Source: Collybia mongolica
Lineage: Eukaryota > Basidiomycota > Agaricomycetes > Agaricales > Clitocybaceae
Assembly (NCBI GenBank): GCA_013420905.1
Contig: JAAXNY010000004.1
Coordinates: forward strand, 2,480,001 to 2,544,000
Direction: 5' to 3'
Length of the DNA: 64,000 nucleotides
How positions within the stretch are numbered: position 1 is the first letter of the stretch; each line of letters starts with the position of its first letter. Of the stretch, positions 16,249 through 29,352 are shown piece by piece. The notes beneath the pieces are model-generated. The model ran no database searches, was not told the origin of the DNA, and saw nothing but the letters and a program-made list of their open reading frames with translations. The translations under genes were made by a program, and so were the position numbers.

Positions 16249-16770
16249 AACCCGCGAAAGTGTGGCCAATTCTACACGAAGGAATAAGAAATAGATCAGA
16301 CGCGTTTCGAGCCCAAAAGGAAACAATCACATGTATCACGCGAATTGCCCGTCAGGTCACGTGGCTCACATTAGTTATAGTGAATTAGATTGTGCTCAGG
16401 CTGTTTAGTGCTGACTCAAACCTTAAGCTTACTTGCAATTGCAATTGGTCAGTGAATTTTGAAGCGCCTCAATTATGAAGGGCATCACCGGACACAATTA
16501 CTGTAAATTGCAATCAAATTTCAACTGTCACCTTTTCTTTCTTCTACCTTGTATCGACATGCATGCACTTAATAGAAATCTGGTGCCAAACCTTGGCTGA
16601 TAAGCTAGCTGTAGGTAACTGACGACCTTTAAACTCCAAAACTTCAAGGCTCTTCGCAGATTTAAGCATGGTTTATATTTCTCTTATTCCTAGTTTAAGC
16701 AAGATGATTGTACTCAGCACATAATTACCGACCATGGAGAGCAAGGCAGATGCGACCCGTCGTATCATTC
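16249..16770. other. Intergenic region, PDAT upstream / P450 downstream
   Basis: About 520 bases between two genes on the minus strand. It should hold the PDAT promoter and the 3' untranslated region of the P450. No coding exon is seen. Confidence 0.4.
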
Positions 16771-19077
16771 CTAATTGGCGGATGGGTGTCGAACGCGTCG
16801 TACACGCAGAGGCATGTTATCTTTGGGTTCTGGAATTAAAATTTCGCACATATCGTGTCACTCAACAGTGACTTGGCAGAAAGAATTAACCAAGACATAC
16901 TCATTGTAACAGCGGCCGTAGGCAGAGCAACTTGCCCCTCATAAGCGGGTTCAAATTCGAAATTCGCGATCAAAGATCTGAAATTTTTCATATTGGAAGA
17001 TTATAATCATCACAGGATAATAAGCACACACGCTAGGACGGCTTTCATCTCAGCTAGAGCCATGGTCTTACCGATGCAGGCATGAGGACCAGCAAGGAAT
17101 GATAGCGTTGAAAACGAAGAATGGTAGTTCTTTGGAAGGTCGAGCCAGCGTTTCGGATTGAATCTAAATCGAGTGGTCGTTATCACGCCAGACAAGAAAG
17201 TTTAGGGGTTACGAACTCCTCGGCATCATGTCCCCAGATCTCTTTCCATGTATTGATAACGCGAATCTAGAGCGAAAGACAGGTATCCAAGTAGAATACT
17301 CCAAAAGGTACCATACCGGGATGTAAAGTATTGTACCCTTTGGGACCAAGACCCCATCTATGTGATCAGTCTTCTGTGCCCGGCGGAATGTCATAGGAAC
17401 CGGGGGGATTAGTCTCAAACTCTCCATTCTAGAATTCATGTCAGGTTAGTGACTGATAGGGAGGAGAATAGAGCCTTTACATGACACAATCTAGGAATTG
17501 GAGGTCTTTCAGGGTACGGTAATCAGGGTATTTGTTGTTGTCGAAAATAGGGGTGATTTCTTCCCGCAATTTAGCTTGAACCTCTTGATCTTTCGCCAAT
17601 AACCACAACGTCTGCATGTTATTTTCACTCCACATCCGAGTGCAGAGCTTCTACCCGAAGGCACTTACCCAAGCCAATCCCGACGCTGTGGTTTCGTGAC
17701 CCGCACCCAAGAATGTCAACTAGAGAGGATGTAAATGCCTTGTGGTAGACTTTGCTATCTGGATAAACTCTACCACTTGGTCCATCATTGCTTTGTCGCT
17801 CATTGCATAAACAGTCTTGTCCTTCTCAAGATCTGCCTTTCTAGCACGAACAAGTAGACTCATGATATCTCGCTTTGCCTCCATGTCAGATACTGTAACA
17901 GCGGTGTCAGACATCTTCTCTTGAAGGATGAGGGCAGATATGCGTTTGATTTTATGCATTGAGTCCAGCATGACCGCAAGGGGGGCTGAAGACCGGTACG
18001 AGTCATTTTAAGGGAAGTATTTCCTGGAAATTATTCCATACCTAACGCCTTGACCTTGGAGAACCAGTGACGGTGATGATACGCCCAATCGGAACCCAGA
18101 AGCCGAGGTACCCCTGGAATGACAATCATGGCGATGAAACGGGCAAGATTTGGGCCTACAGAGTGTGACACATCAATTGGGATCGGCAGAAGTCAACATT
18201 GTCCACTACCGTCCTGTAAACTGATGAGATTTTCATAAGCCTCTGCCAGTTCATTGTGTGGGTTGTGCAGGGAGTCCGACTTGTATCCAAATGCGGTTGA
18301 GCAGATAATATCAAGCGTGGCTTTGCTCACTGTAAAGTGTTCAGCAATTGCAACGGTCGGATTACTCGGTTAGAAACATACGCCACTCATACATCAGAAA
18401 CTCCTTCCCAAGCTCTGGGCATTCTGTGGCATCAATATGAGAACCAATAATTTCCACTAAACTGTCCCGTCAAAATCAGTATTTGACTGGTGACCTACGA
18501 TTCACCAACGAACCTGACAATAACATCATGATACATGCCCGTTTCTGATAAAACATTGTTTGTTTGCCTTAATAGGATAGTTAGAGTGAACATACGGGCC
18601 ATGAGGTTAGGGATAGCGAATGCTGGATTCATCGCCTTTCGCATTTGTCTGTGTTCATCCCCAGTAACGGTCAGAAGGCCGTACCCAACGGTCAAACCTA
18701 AAATGTCTCTCATAAAACGAGGCTGCTCACTCCACGCAATCAGATTATTCGGAATGAATAAATGATGAGATATGTACCCTGGGGTATTCGACCCAGTCGC
18801 TGACTAGGATTTTGTGCAGTACGTCTGCTTTGGTGAAAATCAATCTCTCAATTCCAATTGGGCCAACGACGCGCACGACAGATCCATATTGTTTGACCCA
18901 TTGTCTTTGTGGAATCCCAGCTTCGCCTTGAATAATATTTCGAAACTGGCCCAGAATCGGATTACCAAGGGATGGACCAGGTATGAAGCGGAGTGGTGAT
19001 AAAAAGTATGGATATAGAATCAAGCGGTGGATGATCAAATACGTTGCAGCCACTTGGAAGGGTGGTTCGAGAGGCAT
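16771..19077 (-). CDS. Cytochrome P450 monooxygenase
   Basis: A heme-thiolate oxygenase anchored in the ER. The start MPLEPPFQVAATYLIIH begins an N-terminal membrane anchor, then the Pro-rich hinge PLRFIPGPSLGNPILG. Further landmarks are GYGLLTVTGDEHRQMRKAMN (C-helix), the I-helix oxygen motif AGHETTASG (near 17690), the ExxR motif in ESLRLIPPVP, RFNPKRW, and the heme loop FLAGPHACIGK with the thiolate Cys (near 17070-17100). His replaces the usual Arg two residues before the Cys, a variant I recall from other basidiomycete P450s. It ends VRRVRHPSAN. About ten short introns. Family number, substrate and partner enzymes cannot be told. An upstream in-frame Met exists at 19164. Confidence 0.9.
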
Positions 19078-19926
19078 TAGGCAATCGTGGAGGAAGTGCT
19101 GTTCGGTTATACATACCTCCTGCTGAGAGAATAACATATAAGAGAGCGCGATGGACCTCGACACCCGAGTCAGGAGTTGACTTGAAGATAGTTGTGAGAA
19201 ATGTAGGAGACATTGTCGAGATACAACCGCTGGATGACAATCTACGGTTCTCGTTGCAAGATATATCAGAAGTTGTGGGTGCGCAGCCCGGTCAGATGAG
19301 CTTCCATCATCCGTGAAATTTGTCCATCAGCATGTGAATTCGGGCTCTTATACTTCCGGCCCACTCGGATCTCAACATCTTGCTGTTCATGATCAATGCA
19401 TATATAGTATGTTTGAGATCCACCTTGGTCCTTCGAGCCTTAAAAAAAGTGTGATCTACAGCCTGAATCACGAGAGACAGTTTGGGAAGTGATTGGTGCA
19501 TCGATGGGTGTTGGGGGTGACTTGCTTGCAATTGCTGGGTCATGGTTGTGGTTACTGGTCAGTTATCGAGAATTTTCAGCACGAATCTTGCGCTCTTAAC
19601 TGTATAGCTTGGACTTAAGTTGAATAATGAGCCAGAGTGAAAAAAAAAAAAAGGGTTTTGCGTTAACAATGTTAATGTTCAAGCTTTCAAGGTAATGCAT
19701 GATCGATTGATCACTGGTCTCAAAGTCAGAGGTTAGATGTGTCGCCATCACGTGATGAGCGCGTTATATGCGTTTGACCTTGACATGAGTTTCCCACGAG
19801 TGCAGTTTGTTGAGCTGCCACTGTAAACTCTTTCCTGAACCACCATCGTCTGATTCTTCAAAGGCTGTTCGACCTCTCCCACCGGTATCCAGGCATATAA
19901 TTCTGCAAGTGCAGGGGCCTACGACA
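19078..19926. promoter_or_regulatory. Divergent intergenic region, P450 / BUD4-like
   Basis: About 850 bases. It holds a short A-tract near 19640 and unsupported open frames of 75-95 codons on both strands (for example 19307-19543 minus and 19044-19316 plus). None shows a known domain. It presumably carries both promoters and 5' untranslated regions. Confidence 0.35.
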
Positions 19927-22900
19927 ATGGCGGGCCACAAGTCCCCGTTGCGAGACCGTTTCTTGTCCAATTCGCCGGACCCCATCAAATCGTCGATTTT
20001 GCGCGAATCAGGTATGGGGTGGAATTCTCCACCTTCAAATCAAGACAGTACAAGCTCTAGCGGCGCCGGCTCGCTTACCTCTCCTCTACGAATTGCGAAG
20101 CGGGATTCCCCGGCTCGAGTCCTACCCCAGCCTCAAATTGCTCGTCGGTCGTCTTCCAGTTACAAGCATGTCAGAAACAACAATCTTGTTTCAAAATCTC
20201 CATTCAAATCACAAATTCCCACCCCATTATCGACGCCATCTCGCCATACACCGATTGCCTTTCCCTCATCTCGACGTGTGTCTGGTGAAAAGAGACCCCG
20301 CCCCTCGTCCATGCACGAACAGGCTGAGACGGAGAATGAGCGACCATTCTCGCTGAAGAGAGAGCGAAGACAATCGAAAGGCTTCCAGGGCCTTATTCAA
20401 AAAGAGCCGGTGACTAGAAGTCCCTTCAAGCAGCGCACACCAAGTGCAGAGGAGCATCTGCCGCTCCCCTCACACCCGCTCCTTCCTGTTTCCAGGGTGA
20501 CCGCTCCTTCATATACCTCTACTCAGAATCGCGGCTCATCGATACCCGACGTCACTTCGCCTGTGCGCGCTACTGGTGCTTCCCCAGCTCGATCTTCGCT
20601 TGTCTCCAGGAGAATGCATGGACCCCGCCTCAGTGGCGGCGGCAGAAGAGAGCGTCGAAAGACAGTCACCTTCGACGAGCGATGTGACGTTGTGGAATTT
20701 GATCGAGAGGAAGAGACGGATGAGGAGATGTTCGATAGTGCCGGAGACGGAGAAGATGAATCTCATCCGGAACATGAATGTCATCGAGACGAAGATCCTT
20801 TCTATTATGGTCAGCCTTTTAAACAAGGTGATACCTCACAACCCCATGAATTATCCTATGAATCGGAGCATGATTCATCCTACGAAAGCATCCAATTGTC
20901 CGACATGGTGGTAGATAGCCGTAGCGGCCCTTCGCTTCTTGGAATGGCATTAGATCCTGATGCAAACATATCAGGACTAGTTGATGAAATGTTTTTTTCC
21001 TCCTCAAATCCCACTAAGATAGCTAGCCCCAAACCTGAACCCCGGCATATAGATGGACCCCCAGTGCACACGGCACCCAATCAAGATTCTGGTGACGACA
21101 TCCCCACTCATATGGAAGCAATCGATGGTCTACTGTTTGGAAGACCGCTTCTTGCAGACCGATTCTTCTCCCATCAACGTCAACAATCGCAATCCCCATC
21201 CTCTCAAGGATCACTTCGCCAACGACAAAGTCATGTATCTAATCGCCAACTGTCGCAATATTCCGCACCGGACCAGTTGTACATCTCATCTGGACACCCG
21301 GCTACTGAATTCCATCTGTCGACTCATATTCCAACACAAGGACCGCCTGCTACACCTCCACGATGCTTTCCCATTCCGTCGCCCACTGAGGCTGACGCTC
21401 GTCAATCTGCCTTGATTCCAGAAAGTTCTCGACGGTCCCCGGCAACCGTTCGTTCGCCTCCCCACAGTCGACAATCCGCTCCGCCGTTGTTTTTCAATCG
21501 AACAACTCCACCTCCAGGTCCTACCCCCCATGCCGAACGGCCACTCAAAGCCGGATTAGAGGACAATAGTATTGATGTAGATACGTTATTTGAAAATATG
21601 AACACTGAAGCAGGTGAAATGCCAGCGTTATCATCTTTGTGCAGTATATTAATTTTTTTCCTTAAGACCTCGTACCTTCACCAACAAGCAGTGCAGTTGC
21701 TTTTGCGGCATATGAACATTACGCTTATATCCCCAATGAAGGAGACTCAAACGAATCTTTGGATCCTGGAAGCCTGTCAATAGGTGGATCGGAGGTCGGC
21801 CTTAGTGCATTGGAATTCGACGATAAGGTGGAAGTGCGAGCCTTGTTTCACTGATTAACCACTATCTTACAAGATTTTCTAGCGAGGACAAAGTCCCCCC
21901 TACGTCGAGGACACAAGTACAAACGAGGCATCCATATCCGCAGGTACGGCAGGAAATTTGGGAAATAGTCCTTGTGAAAGCCCTTCTCCAAACCTTGCAT
22001 CAACGCCACCATTGGGCATAAGTACTAGGAGCAGCACCCAGAGTCTGAATGGCCCTGATACTGGAGGTCAACCGAGGATTGACAGGGAAGAAGTGAGGGG
22101 TCGCTTGCTGAGGGGACAGGAAAGCTTCGAATCTCAAGGACTTCCTGGTGACATCTTGAATGTCACAGGAGCCCCAGATAAGTGGGATAAATCCGAAGAA
22201 GATCGGGAGGAAAAGGACCGCCTATCTGTGGTGACAACTATGACGGACCTCAGTACCGAAATGGCCACCATCGAGAGAGCACAGAAGCTCAAAATGACGG
22301 GTGCTGGAGTTGGAGAAAAGAGGGGCCTTGATCATTTCGGATCGGGCCAACATCTTCACTTTGATTTCGGTAGCAAATTTGGCTTGGGAGGGTTAGGTAT
22401 TGGGGCTCTGAACAGGGATTCAGGCGGCAGTGTCGGTTCAAGAGATAGTATGGGCCTACTCAATTCAGGTGTGAGTAGCGAGACAAGCGGAAGTGTGAAG
22501 AGCGGAGGGAGTATGAAGATGGGAATGGGAGAGGTCGATGTCGACATGGATATGAGGAGCGCGCTGGATAGGCTTATGGATGACGTTGCTGGCACCAGAG
22601 CGAACAACTCGATGATGACCGACGACAGGGACTCGTTCGTGGATGAGGAAAAGCAAACCTCTACCTCAACGCGCCCCAACAGAAGGCCCGTTGAACGTGC
22701 TGCTACAGATACGGCGTTACTTCATAATAACTTTGCAAGCAGAAACTCCAGCGGAGCATCAACGGCTGCCCCTCCACCTGTCCCCCCAAAGGATAATATC
22801 CGTAGCCGGGAGCAGCTGATCCTTGAGAAGAGACGTGAGGCGAAACGGGTGGAAGAAAATGAGAGTTTGGGATACTACACGCCGCCCAAGGCTTTTGGAG

Positions 22901-24797
22901 GAAGAAGTTCAGGTCAAGCACTCCTTGGGGTTGGAAGACCTAGCCGAAGACGGAGTATGAGTACTGGCGATGTCAACACGGGGGTAAAACAACAAAGCGA
23001 TATCTTATTGGACATTGTGGGCGTCGGCGATGGTGCCCTCGGCGATGATGCCCTTGCCGATAGTATCGATAAAGAGTTGAAAAGGCTTGTGGAAGGTTCT
23101 CCAAAGAGTGTGGGTTATTCACTACTTTCTGATTACATAGTCGTTTTAAAATGGATTGCCGTCACAGAAATACAATGTTCGAGAACGGGAAGGGACGATA
23201 TACGCGTCGTCGTCGGACCCGGATCGCATCTCGCATGTTGCTGGGCCCGGAGACCTCAATACGAGCAGGGCTTGGAGGGTGGTTCGGCGGCCTTCGGACA
23301 TGGTATTTCTTGTTCCTTATTTCGCTCGACTTCGGGTAAACTTTATTTGCAGAATGAGTACTCGAAGGAAATTAAGGAGTATCGAGCGCAAGAGAAGCCT
23401 GGGAAGGCGTATGGTAAGGTATTCGTCAAAGGTGGGCATACGTGTCTTTTTGTGAACGTTTATCAGACAATTCAATTTGTACTCTAGTGTTGGGTGTGAA
23501 GGGCATGCATCTTCCATTACCCCAACAACCCACGGCCCTCACCTGTACACTGAATAATGGAATACATTTCGTGAGTACCCCCGAATGCCCTCTGGGGCGT
23601 GATTGCCGAATTGAGCAGGAGTTTGAACTGTGAGTTCAATGCCTTCCTTGGCGTAGTTTTGCTAATATTACTGTCGAAGTATCGAGCACAGTAAACTCGA
23701 ATTCACCCTCACTCTGAAAGTCCGCCGAGATTCACATATCGTCGCGCAGTTCAAAGCCATTGCCCCTCCACCTCCACCTCCTCCCCCACCTGTCGTGCAG
23801 ACTTCATCCAAGAGTGGGATGCGAAGTTTCTTTTCCTCGTCGCCGAAGAAGGCCTCCAAGGATAAACTAGGAATCCAGCCTCAACCTCAGTCACCAGCCC
23901 AACCACAACGGCTCATAGAGAATCTCGCGCGATATCTGAAATCGGATGGCACACTTGCGCGCGCATTCATCTCCTTTAAAGATATCGCCTTTCGCTGCGA
24001 CACTAGACTATTTGAGACAAGTTACCCACTCATTGGTCAACGAATTGAGCTTGGGGGAAAGTTCTCTACATTGCAAGTCGGAGAGATTGTGCTACAGATG
24101 TTTAGGCTACCTCCCCTGCCCGGCATATCCCCTGAGCAGTTGCCTCAGAGTTTAGAAGAGTGCCATCGGGGATTGAGACATATAAATTGGCACAAGGTGA
24201 CATACTTTGAAGGCACCTTAACGCAATCAGGAGGTGACTGTAGTGTGAGAGTCCTACTAAAATCACCCTGTATTGCGCTGATAATTTATTATAGACATGG
24301 CGCCGCCGACAACTCCGGGTTATTGGGGCTAATCTAGTCGCATTCAACGACATCACAAAGAAAGCTACTGCTACAATTGACCTCAAGAAGGCCTTGGCGG
24401 TAGAAGATGATCAAAAATGGCGAAGAACAGCTCTGAGCTCAACAATCCGCAGCAGGCGGTACGCTGATGATTACGAAGGCCTGGGTGGAGTAGAGCGATC
24501 TTTCCGGCTCGTTTTCCCTGATGATCAAGAAATTATTTTCTTTGCAGATACAGACGAAGAGAAAAATAGATGGTTAGTAAGTGATAATACGGTTCTTTTC
24601 AAGCCTGACGCATTATTTCTAGGCTTGATGTATTGCGCGCACTAGTCGGGCACATTCCACCTCATCCGCTGTGGGCAGAACTTTTGTGGCAGCGACAAGA
24701 CGACCTCGCGAGAAAAGGTCAACCCTCTGCTGGCCCATCACGCATCATAGTCCAGGCGTCATCCGCCTATTCTGTCCCACGAAGTCCATATCGATAG
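19927..24797 (+). CDS. BUD4: BUD4/anillin-like septin-associated protein with C-terminal PH domain
   Basis: A large scaffold expected at the bud neck or septum, linking septins to the membrane. The start is MAGHKSPLRDRFLSN. The first 570 residues are Ser/Pro-rich and disordered, with a conserved patch RRKTVTFDERCDVVEFD near 20660-20705. Further exons give TKSP-like and acidic stretches, YYTPPKAFGGRSS, then KYNVREREGTIYAS, YSKEIKEYRAQEKPG, VKGMHLPLPQ, FELIEHSKLEFTLTLKVRRD and a polyproline run near 23765-23790. The C-terminal anillin/PH part shows LIGQRIELGGKF, VTYFEGTLTQSGGDC, LRVIGANLVAFND, ERSFRLVFPDDQEIIFFAD and KNRWLDVLRALVG. The stop is at 24795-24797. An intron acceptor near 21883 gives in-phase RGQSPPYVEDTS. 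Bud4 assignment rests on layout and PH/anillin motifs; exact orthology is inferred. Confidence 0.8.
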
Positions 24798-25946
24798 GAT
24801 CTGGCCTCTCACATCTTTCAGTGTTCCCTGTCCTTACCGTTGTGCACCCCCGTCATTTTTGGTTCCGCAGTATTTTATGACGTCTGTTTTCGATTTTACT
24901 TTATGTGCACCATGCTACCTAAATCACTTGTATATACGTATGAAATTTGGCTATGACCATTCCGTAGAATGAAGCTGTCCCAGGACTGGCGATTATGCTA
25001 ATTTAGGCACTTTCAACATGGGGTGGCACGCCTAGTAACAATTCGATCAAATTAACAAGCCCATCCCAATTTGGATGTCGGTGATATCCGAAGAACGGCA
25101 GGACGGCAAGCCATCAACCAAATCAACCCAGCTAGCTTCGGCACGAGCTCGGCAACCTTCACTGTTGACAGAAAGTGTATTTGAGTTGTGTCTCAAGTGC
25201 GGATAAAATACTATAAGTAATTATATTAGATGCAGGCCATAGAACACAAGAAAGATATGTAGTATGAATACAAGAAATAATAGGCATGATAATATATGGC
25301 ATGGTACACTTATAAGACAGTAGTGTCAACTCAAAAAGACATCTATGCTATCCCTATGAGGAACAGTAGAAGATGGATACTGCAAAGAGATCAGGTATCA
25401 AGAAAGGAAGCATCCTTTTTGAGTGGTGCAGTAAAAGGTACAGGGGGAGTATAAATAGCGGTGTGGACTGAGGTAAACCACACACAATCTATATACAGAC
25501 CATTGTAGGAATGATACCTTGGGGTAGGCACGTTAACGAGCTTAGAATCAAGAAAAACGCGTCCAACGTTGTTGAAATCATGTCAAGGCTGCATGTCCGA
25601 CGTAAAAACTTCGCTTACTCGAGGTGTAGCCATCTGATGCCGTTTGCCAACACAACCCACAACAGTTTCCTTATTTGGGGGGCCTCGGCTATGATGTCCA
25701 GGATCGGAAGATCTGACACCTCTTGGTCAGACCACCATGTTCCTTCACAATAATTGTTTACCGCACCACAATGCTTCACAATATCACGACTGAACAGCAA
25801 TGCTCCAATTGCAGGCAGTAGGGATGTCAGCCATGCTTTAACCACATGCTGGATATGTACAGATTACATATACCCAAATCACGTCTGGAACATCTTCCAA
25901 CTACTCATTAGCTGAAGACCGCTTGATTTCACCGCGTTTCCTTTTA
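24798..25946. other. Intergenic region with one unassigned open frame
   Basis: About 1.15 kb, AT-rich around 25190-25470. The minus-strand frame 25615-25845 (LLPAIGALLFSRDIVKHCGA...) looks protein-like but has no recognised domain and no clear flanking exons; it could be a gene fragment or a relic. No other feature can be supported. Confidence 0.35.
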
Positions 25947-27392
25947 ATGCCTGCGACATCCCGCTCTTCTCGGTTTCCTGTGCGAGTAAAGCCCAAGATG
26001 CCTTCTATTGTGATACCACCAACACCGACTCTTGCACACGAAATTGTGCTTGATCATTCGCTCACCAGCACCTGGACACCTATTTCCCCTATCTTAATAC
26101 CCCCACGCATGGCGCCCCTCTCAACTTCCTGGGTAGATTCTCATGCCAATTCTCTGCCAGAGAAGCTGATTGCCCCAAACATTGTGTCGCCGGACCTCAT
26201 TGCAATCGCCAAGCTTTTCTCTGCGATGAAACATACTCTGGATATGCTAGGCACGACGTTCGATAGCTTAGGCAAGCAGACAGAGAAGATGGCTTCTTTA
26301 GCCCCGGTTATAAGGGCCGCCGAACAGGTAAGCCAATCATTGGTGATGTTCACGGGTGATTTTTTATCAGTTTCCCCTTTTTTTTCAGATCAATGACACC
26401 CGTACAGAACTACAAGAGCAAATAAGGCGGCAGGAGGCATCGATGCGAACTGTTTCTGTTGCATTGGAGAACGCTGTTAAGGATAGTGTCATTGACCGGC
26501 TTAAAGAACAAATATTTGCTGAAATTCAAGATGCCGTCGCGAATGAAGTGAAAGGGAGAGTTCAACGCGAGGTTCAAATCAAGCTATTTTGAAGCGTTCA
26601 GCATGATTCTAATTAGATTATCCTAGCTTGCCGCGAGAATACCCATATATTTCCGTCAACAAGTTCAGGATCATGCCAAGCAGGGGCTTGAAGTCCAGAC
26701 CAGCCTTTACAACTGGTTCGTCCTCATTATATTGTTGCGTTCTTGCCAGTCAAAGTTTTGACTCTAGCGAGGCACGTCGCCACGACGCCAATGTACAGCC
26801 GCTGCGTCCACTCCTACGTCCTCTTCCAACGCCACAACAATCACCCACATATGTCGTCAGGAGGGCCCTTCCCCTGCCCATGCCTTTGGATCCCAGCCCA
26901 TTGTCAGCGTTCCCCCGCTTAAAAGTTCCAGCCCCAACTCCGATTATCACTTCCTCGCACTACCTTCTCATCCCAGGTGGTAATAATCAATATATGCAAG
27001 TTACTCCTCCAACCTCATCTCCCATGTTTCCGCGCGATCTGAGGTCCTTGTTCGCACTTGGCTCGGATGCGACCAGGCGCTTGCTCAAAGACTATGACAG
27101 CAAAGATGAACACTCTCCGGCCACTGATGATCCGCGCCCCAAAGCCGCCCCCATAGGTTCAATTGCAGATTCACTGTCAGAAGAATTACTGTTCGATTCG
27201 GACAATAATGACCATGCGCAAAATATGCACAGGTTGATGTTTCATATTAGAGTCCGTGCGTGTTCTTCGATTTCATCCTTTTCTTCCACTTGGGATTATA
27301 ACATGAACCGCACAGGCCCACCGCCTGTCCCTAGTTCACAAGTCACGGAACGGCCCAAGCTTCACGTTGTGATACCAGGTCAGTATTTGTGA
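25947..27392 (+). CDS. Hypothetical coiled-coil protein
   Basis: I recognise no named domain. The start MPATSRSSRFPVRVKPKM leads to a Pro-rich segment, then LIAIAKLFSAMKHTLDMLG and an amphipathic stretch. A 60-base intron ending TTTTTTTTCAG near 26388 joins AAEQ to INDTRTELQEQIRRQ, a strongly coiled-coil region (KDSVIDRLKEQIFAEIQ, VKGRVQREVQIK). A short exon near 26630-26720 reads LAARIPIYFRQQVQDHAKQG and joins to SEARRHDANVQPLRPLL. The rest is Pro-rich, then acidic (SEELLFDSDNNDHAQN). The last exon and stop are uncertain; 27392 is the stop of the open frame used. The shape (two coiled-coil exons with a Pro-rich tail) suggests a structural or adaptor protein; this is inference. Confidence 0.55.
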
Positions 27393-27625
27393 CGAAGGCC
27401 ATTGCGACTCATGATCAGTATAACTTCCAAGTACTAATATTACGTAATTATTTGCCATGATAAAGCTGCAACGGACGCCGTGTGAAAAAGCGCTGATACT
27501 CTCCTACGATACTTACCATGCGGTGCATCTAGAAGCACATACATATATATCGCAGTCCACTAGCTTTTGCTCCGCTGCTTATTGCTGTGCGATAACTAGT
27601 AAACCCTTTTCCAACGTTCAACACA

Positions 27626-28935
27626 ATGACTTTCCTACTACTACGACGCCCGAAATTTAAGCTTGTCCCCATCCTCGCTTTGCTGTTTGCTATCATCGTC
27701 CTGCACTACATCATTCAGAACACGTACCAAATAAAAAACACACTGTCTTATGCGACGAGGCCGATATGGGACGAGGCAAGTGGACCAAAGGACATCGTTC
27801 CGCATTACTATGCTGAGGGCATGAAAATGGATGCACATACATGCCAGCTTCACCAGTGGAAGGAAAGGGGGGGAAAGAACCGAGCCGAAGTCTTGGACGC
27901 TGTTCTTATGAGCAGTGAACTTGATTTGTTGGAAATTCGAATGAACGAGCTGGACTCAGTCGTTGACAAATTCTTTATCATCGAATCGAACGCTACTTTC
28001 ACCGGACTCTCCAAGGACACGTACTTTGCTAACAACCGCGAAAGGTTCGCAAAATTCGAAGAGAAAATTATCTATACCTTGTTAGTTTTTTTCTTTTGGC
28101 TAAGACTGCTTACGCTGAAAACACCCAGTTTACCAGGATATCCGCTACGGCCTGGGCAATCTCCATGGGATGTTGAGGCGTTGGCGCGTGATTCCATGAC
28201 GGGAATGCTTAAATCTTATTTTGGTAACCTCCCAAAGGGCACTGAAACTATCGTCTTAATGTCAGACGTTGACGAAATACCTGCAAGTCACACGATAGCA
28301 CTTCTCAAAGCTTGCGATTTTGGGACTTCAATCCACCTTCAGCTGCGAAACTTTCTTTATAGGTGTGTTCCTTTTGCGCAGAACTAATCACACCTGCTTA
28401 AGGGATTAACAGTTTTGAATGGTACTTGGACCTTTCCAGCTGGCGTGCAAGCGTACACCTATGGCGCCCCAACACTATCTACCGACATTCGCAGACGGGG
28501 AATCACCTCCTGGCTGACTCAGGTTGGCATTGTAGCTACTGTTTCAGGACCATTCCAGAATACATTGTCAAGATGAAAGGATTCTCGCACTCTGATCGTA
28601 TTGGAGGGCGGGCTGAGCTTTTGGAACACAAAAGAATCCAGGAAACTATATGTCGAGGTAAAGATATATTTGGCATGTTGCCAGAAGCGTACAGTGTGAG
28701 TCATACCGCGTCAACCACAAACCTTTACAGCTGAAGATAGTGTACATTCTTAGTTTCTGGATCTTGTCTCCCAGATGAGCCTTGAGCCGTAAGTGACGCG
28801 CTCTAAGTACCCGGAGAAATATTAATGTGATGGCACAATAGTCTCACTTCCGCCGTTGGACTTCCCCGCTTCCTGATCGAAAACGCAGAAAAGTTCCGCT
28901 TCTTGTTGCCTGGTGGATGTCGTCGTGAGAGTTGA
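27626..28935 (+). CDS. Glycosyltransferase family 17 (beta-1,4-N-acetylglucosaminyltransferase-like)
   Basis: A Golgi-type II membrane glycosyltransferase of the MGAT3 family, which in animals adds bisecting GlcNAc to N-glycans. The short cytosolic start [12 protein letters not shown] precedes a membrane anchor ([18 protein letters not shown]). The catalytic region shows [30 protein letters not shown], the acidic motif MSDVDEIPA (near 28260), [14 protein letters not shown] after splicing, SGWHCSYCF and FSHSDRIGG. An intron near 28080-28128 interrupts after KIIYT; another follows NFLY. The final exons read [12 protein letters not shown] and [20 protein letters not shown] and end at 28935. The gene seems intact. 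Fungal members are common in basidiomycetes; their acceptor sugar is not established here. Confidence 0.85.
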
Positions 28936-29352
28936 AGGTTATGCATAGTCACGATACCGTTCATTGCCAAGGGTTCGGTTTGTTGAAACCTTCAACATCG
29001 TTCTTATCCCAGAGGTCATCCTCCATGCCCTCCTGGTACTTAGGAGTGTGAATATAGCCTACCGCCATTAACAAACGAAACCAATGTATTATGCGCTACA
29101 AGGAAAACGCTGACCGTGATACACAAGACCTCACTAATTTATACTGATCGTGAAATCTTGTGCGGTGGTTGTTTTAAACAAGCTTGGTATTCGTGCATGC
29201 ATGTCATAAGTATTAGATAAATTTATCCAGTAATCATGAGCAAATATAGTAATGGTGCATACAAAAAATGCAGGGTTCTCCGAAGTCATTGTCATGATAG
29301 TTGTCGTAAAAAGTACATAGTATCGAAATATGGTGTCTGTCCTTATCAGAGA
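28936..29352. other. Convergent intergenic region
   Basis: About 415 bases between the convergent ends of the GT17 and BRCT genes, AT-rich around 29200-29340. No coding content is seen; it probably holds both 3' untranslated regions. Confidence 0.4.

Noticed and set aside
19044..19543. Frames on both strands between P450 and BUD4-like gene
   Set aside because: No recognised motif; the two strands compete, and the region is expected to be promoter and 5' untranslated sequence.
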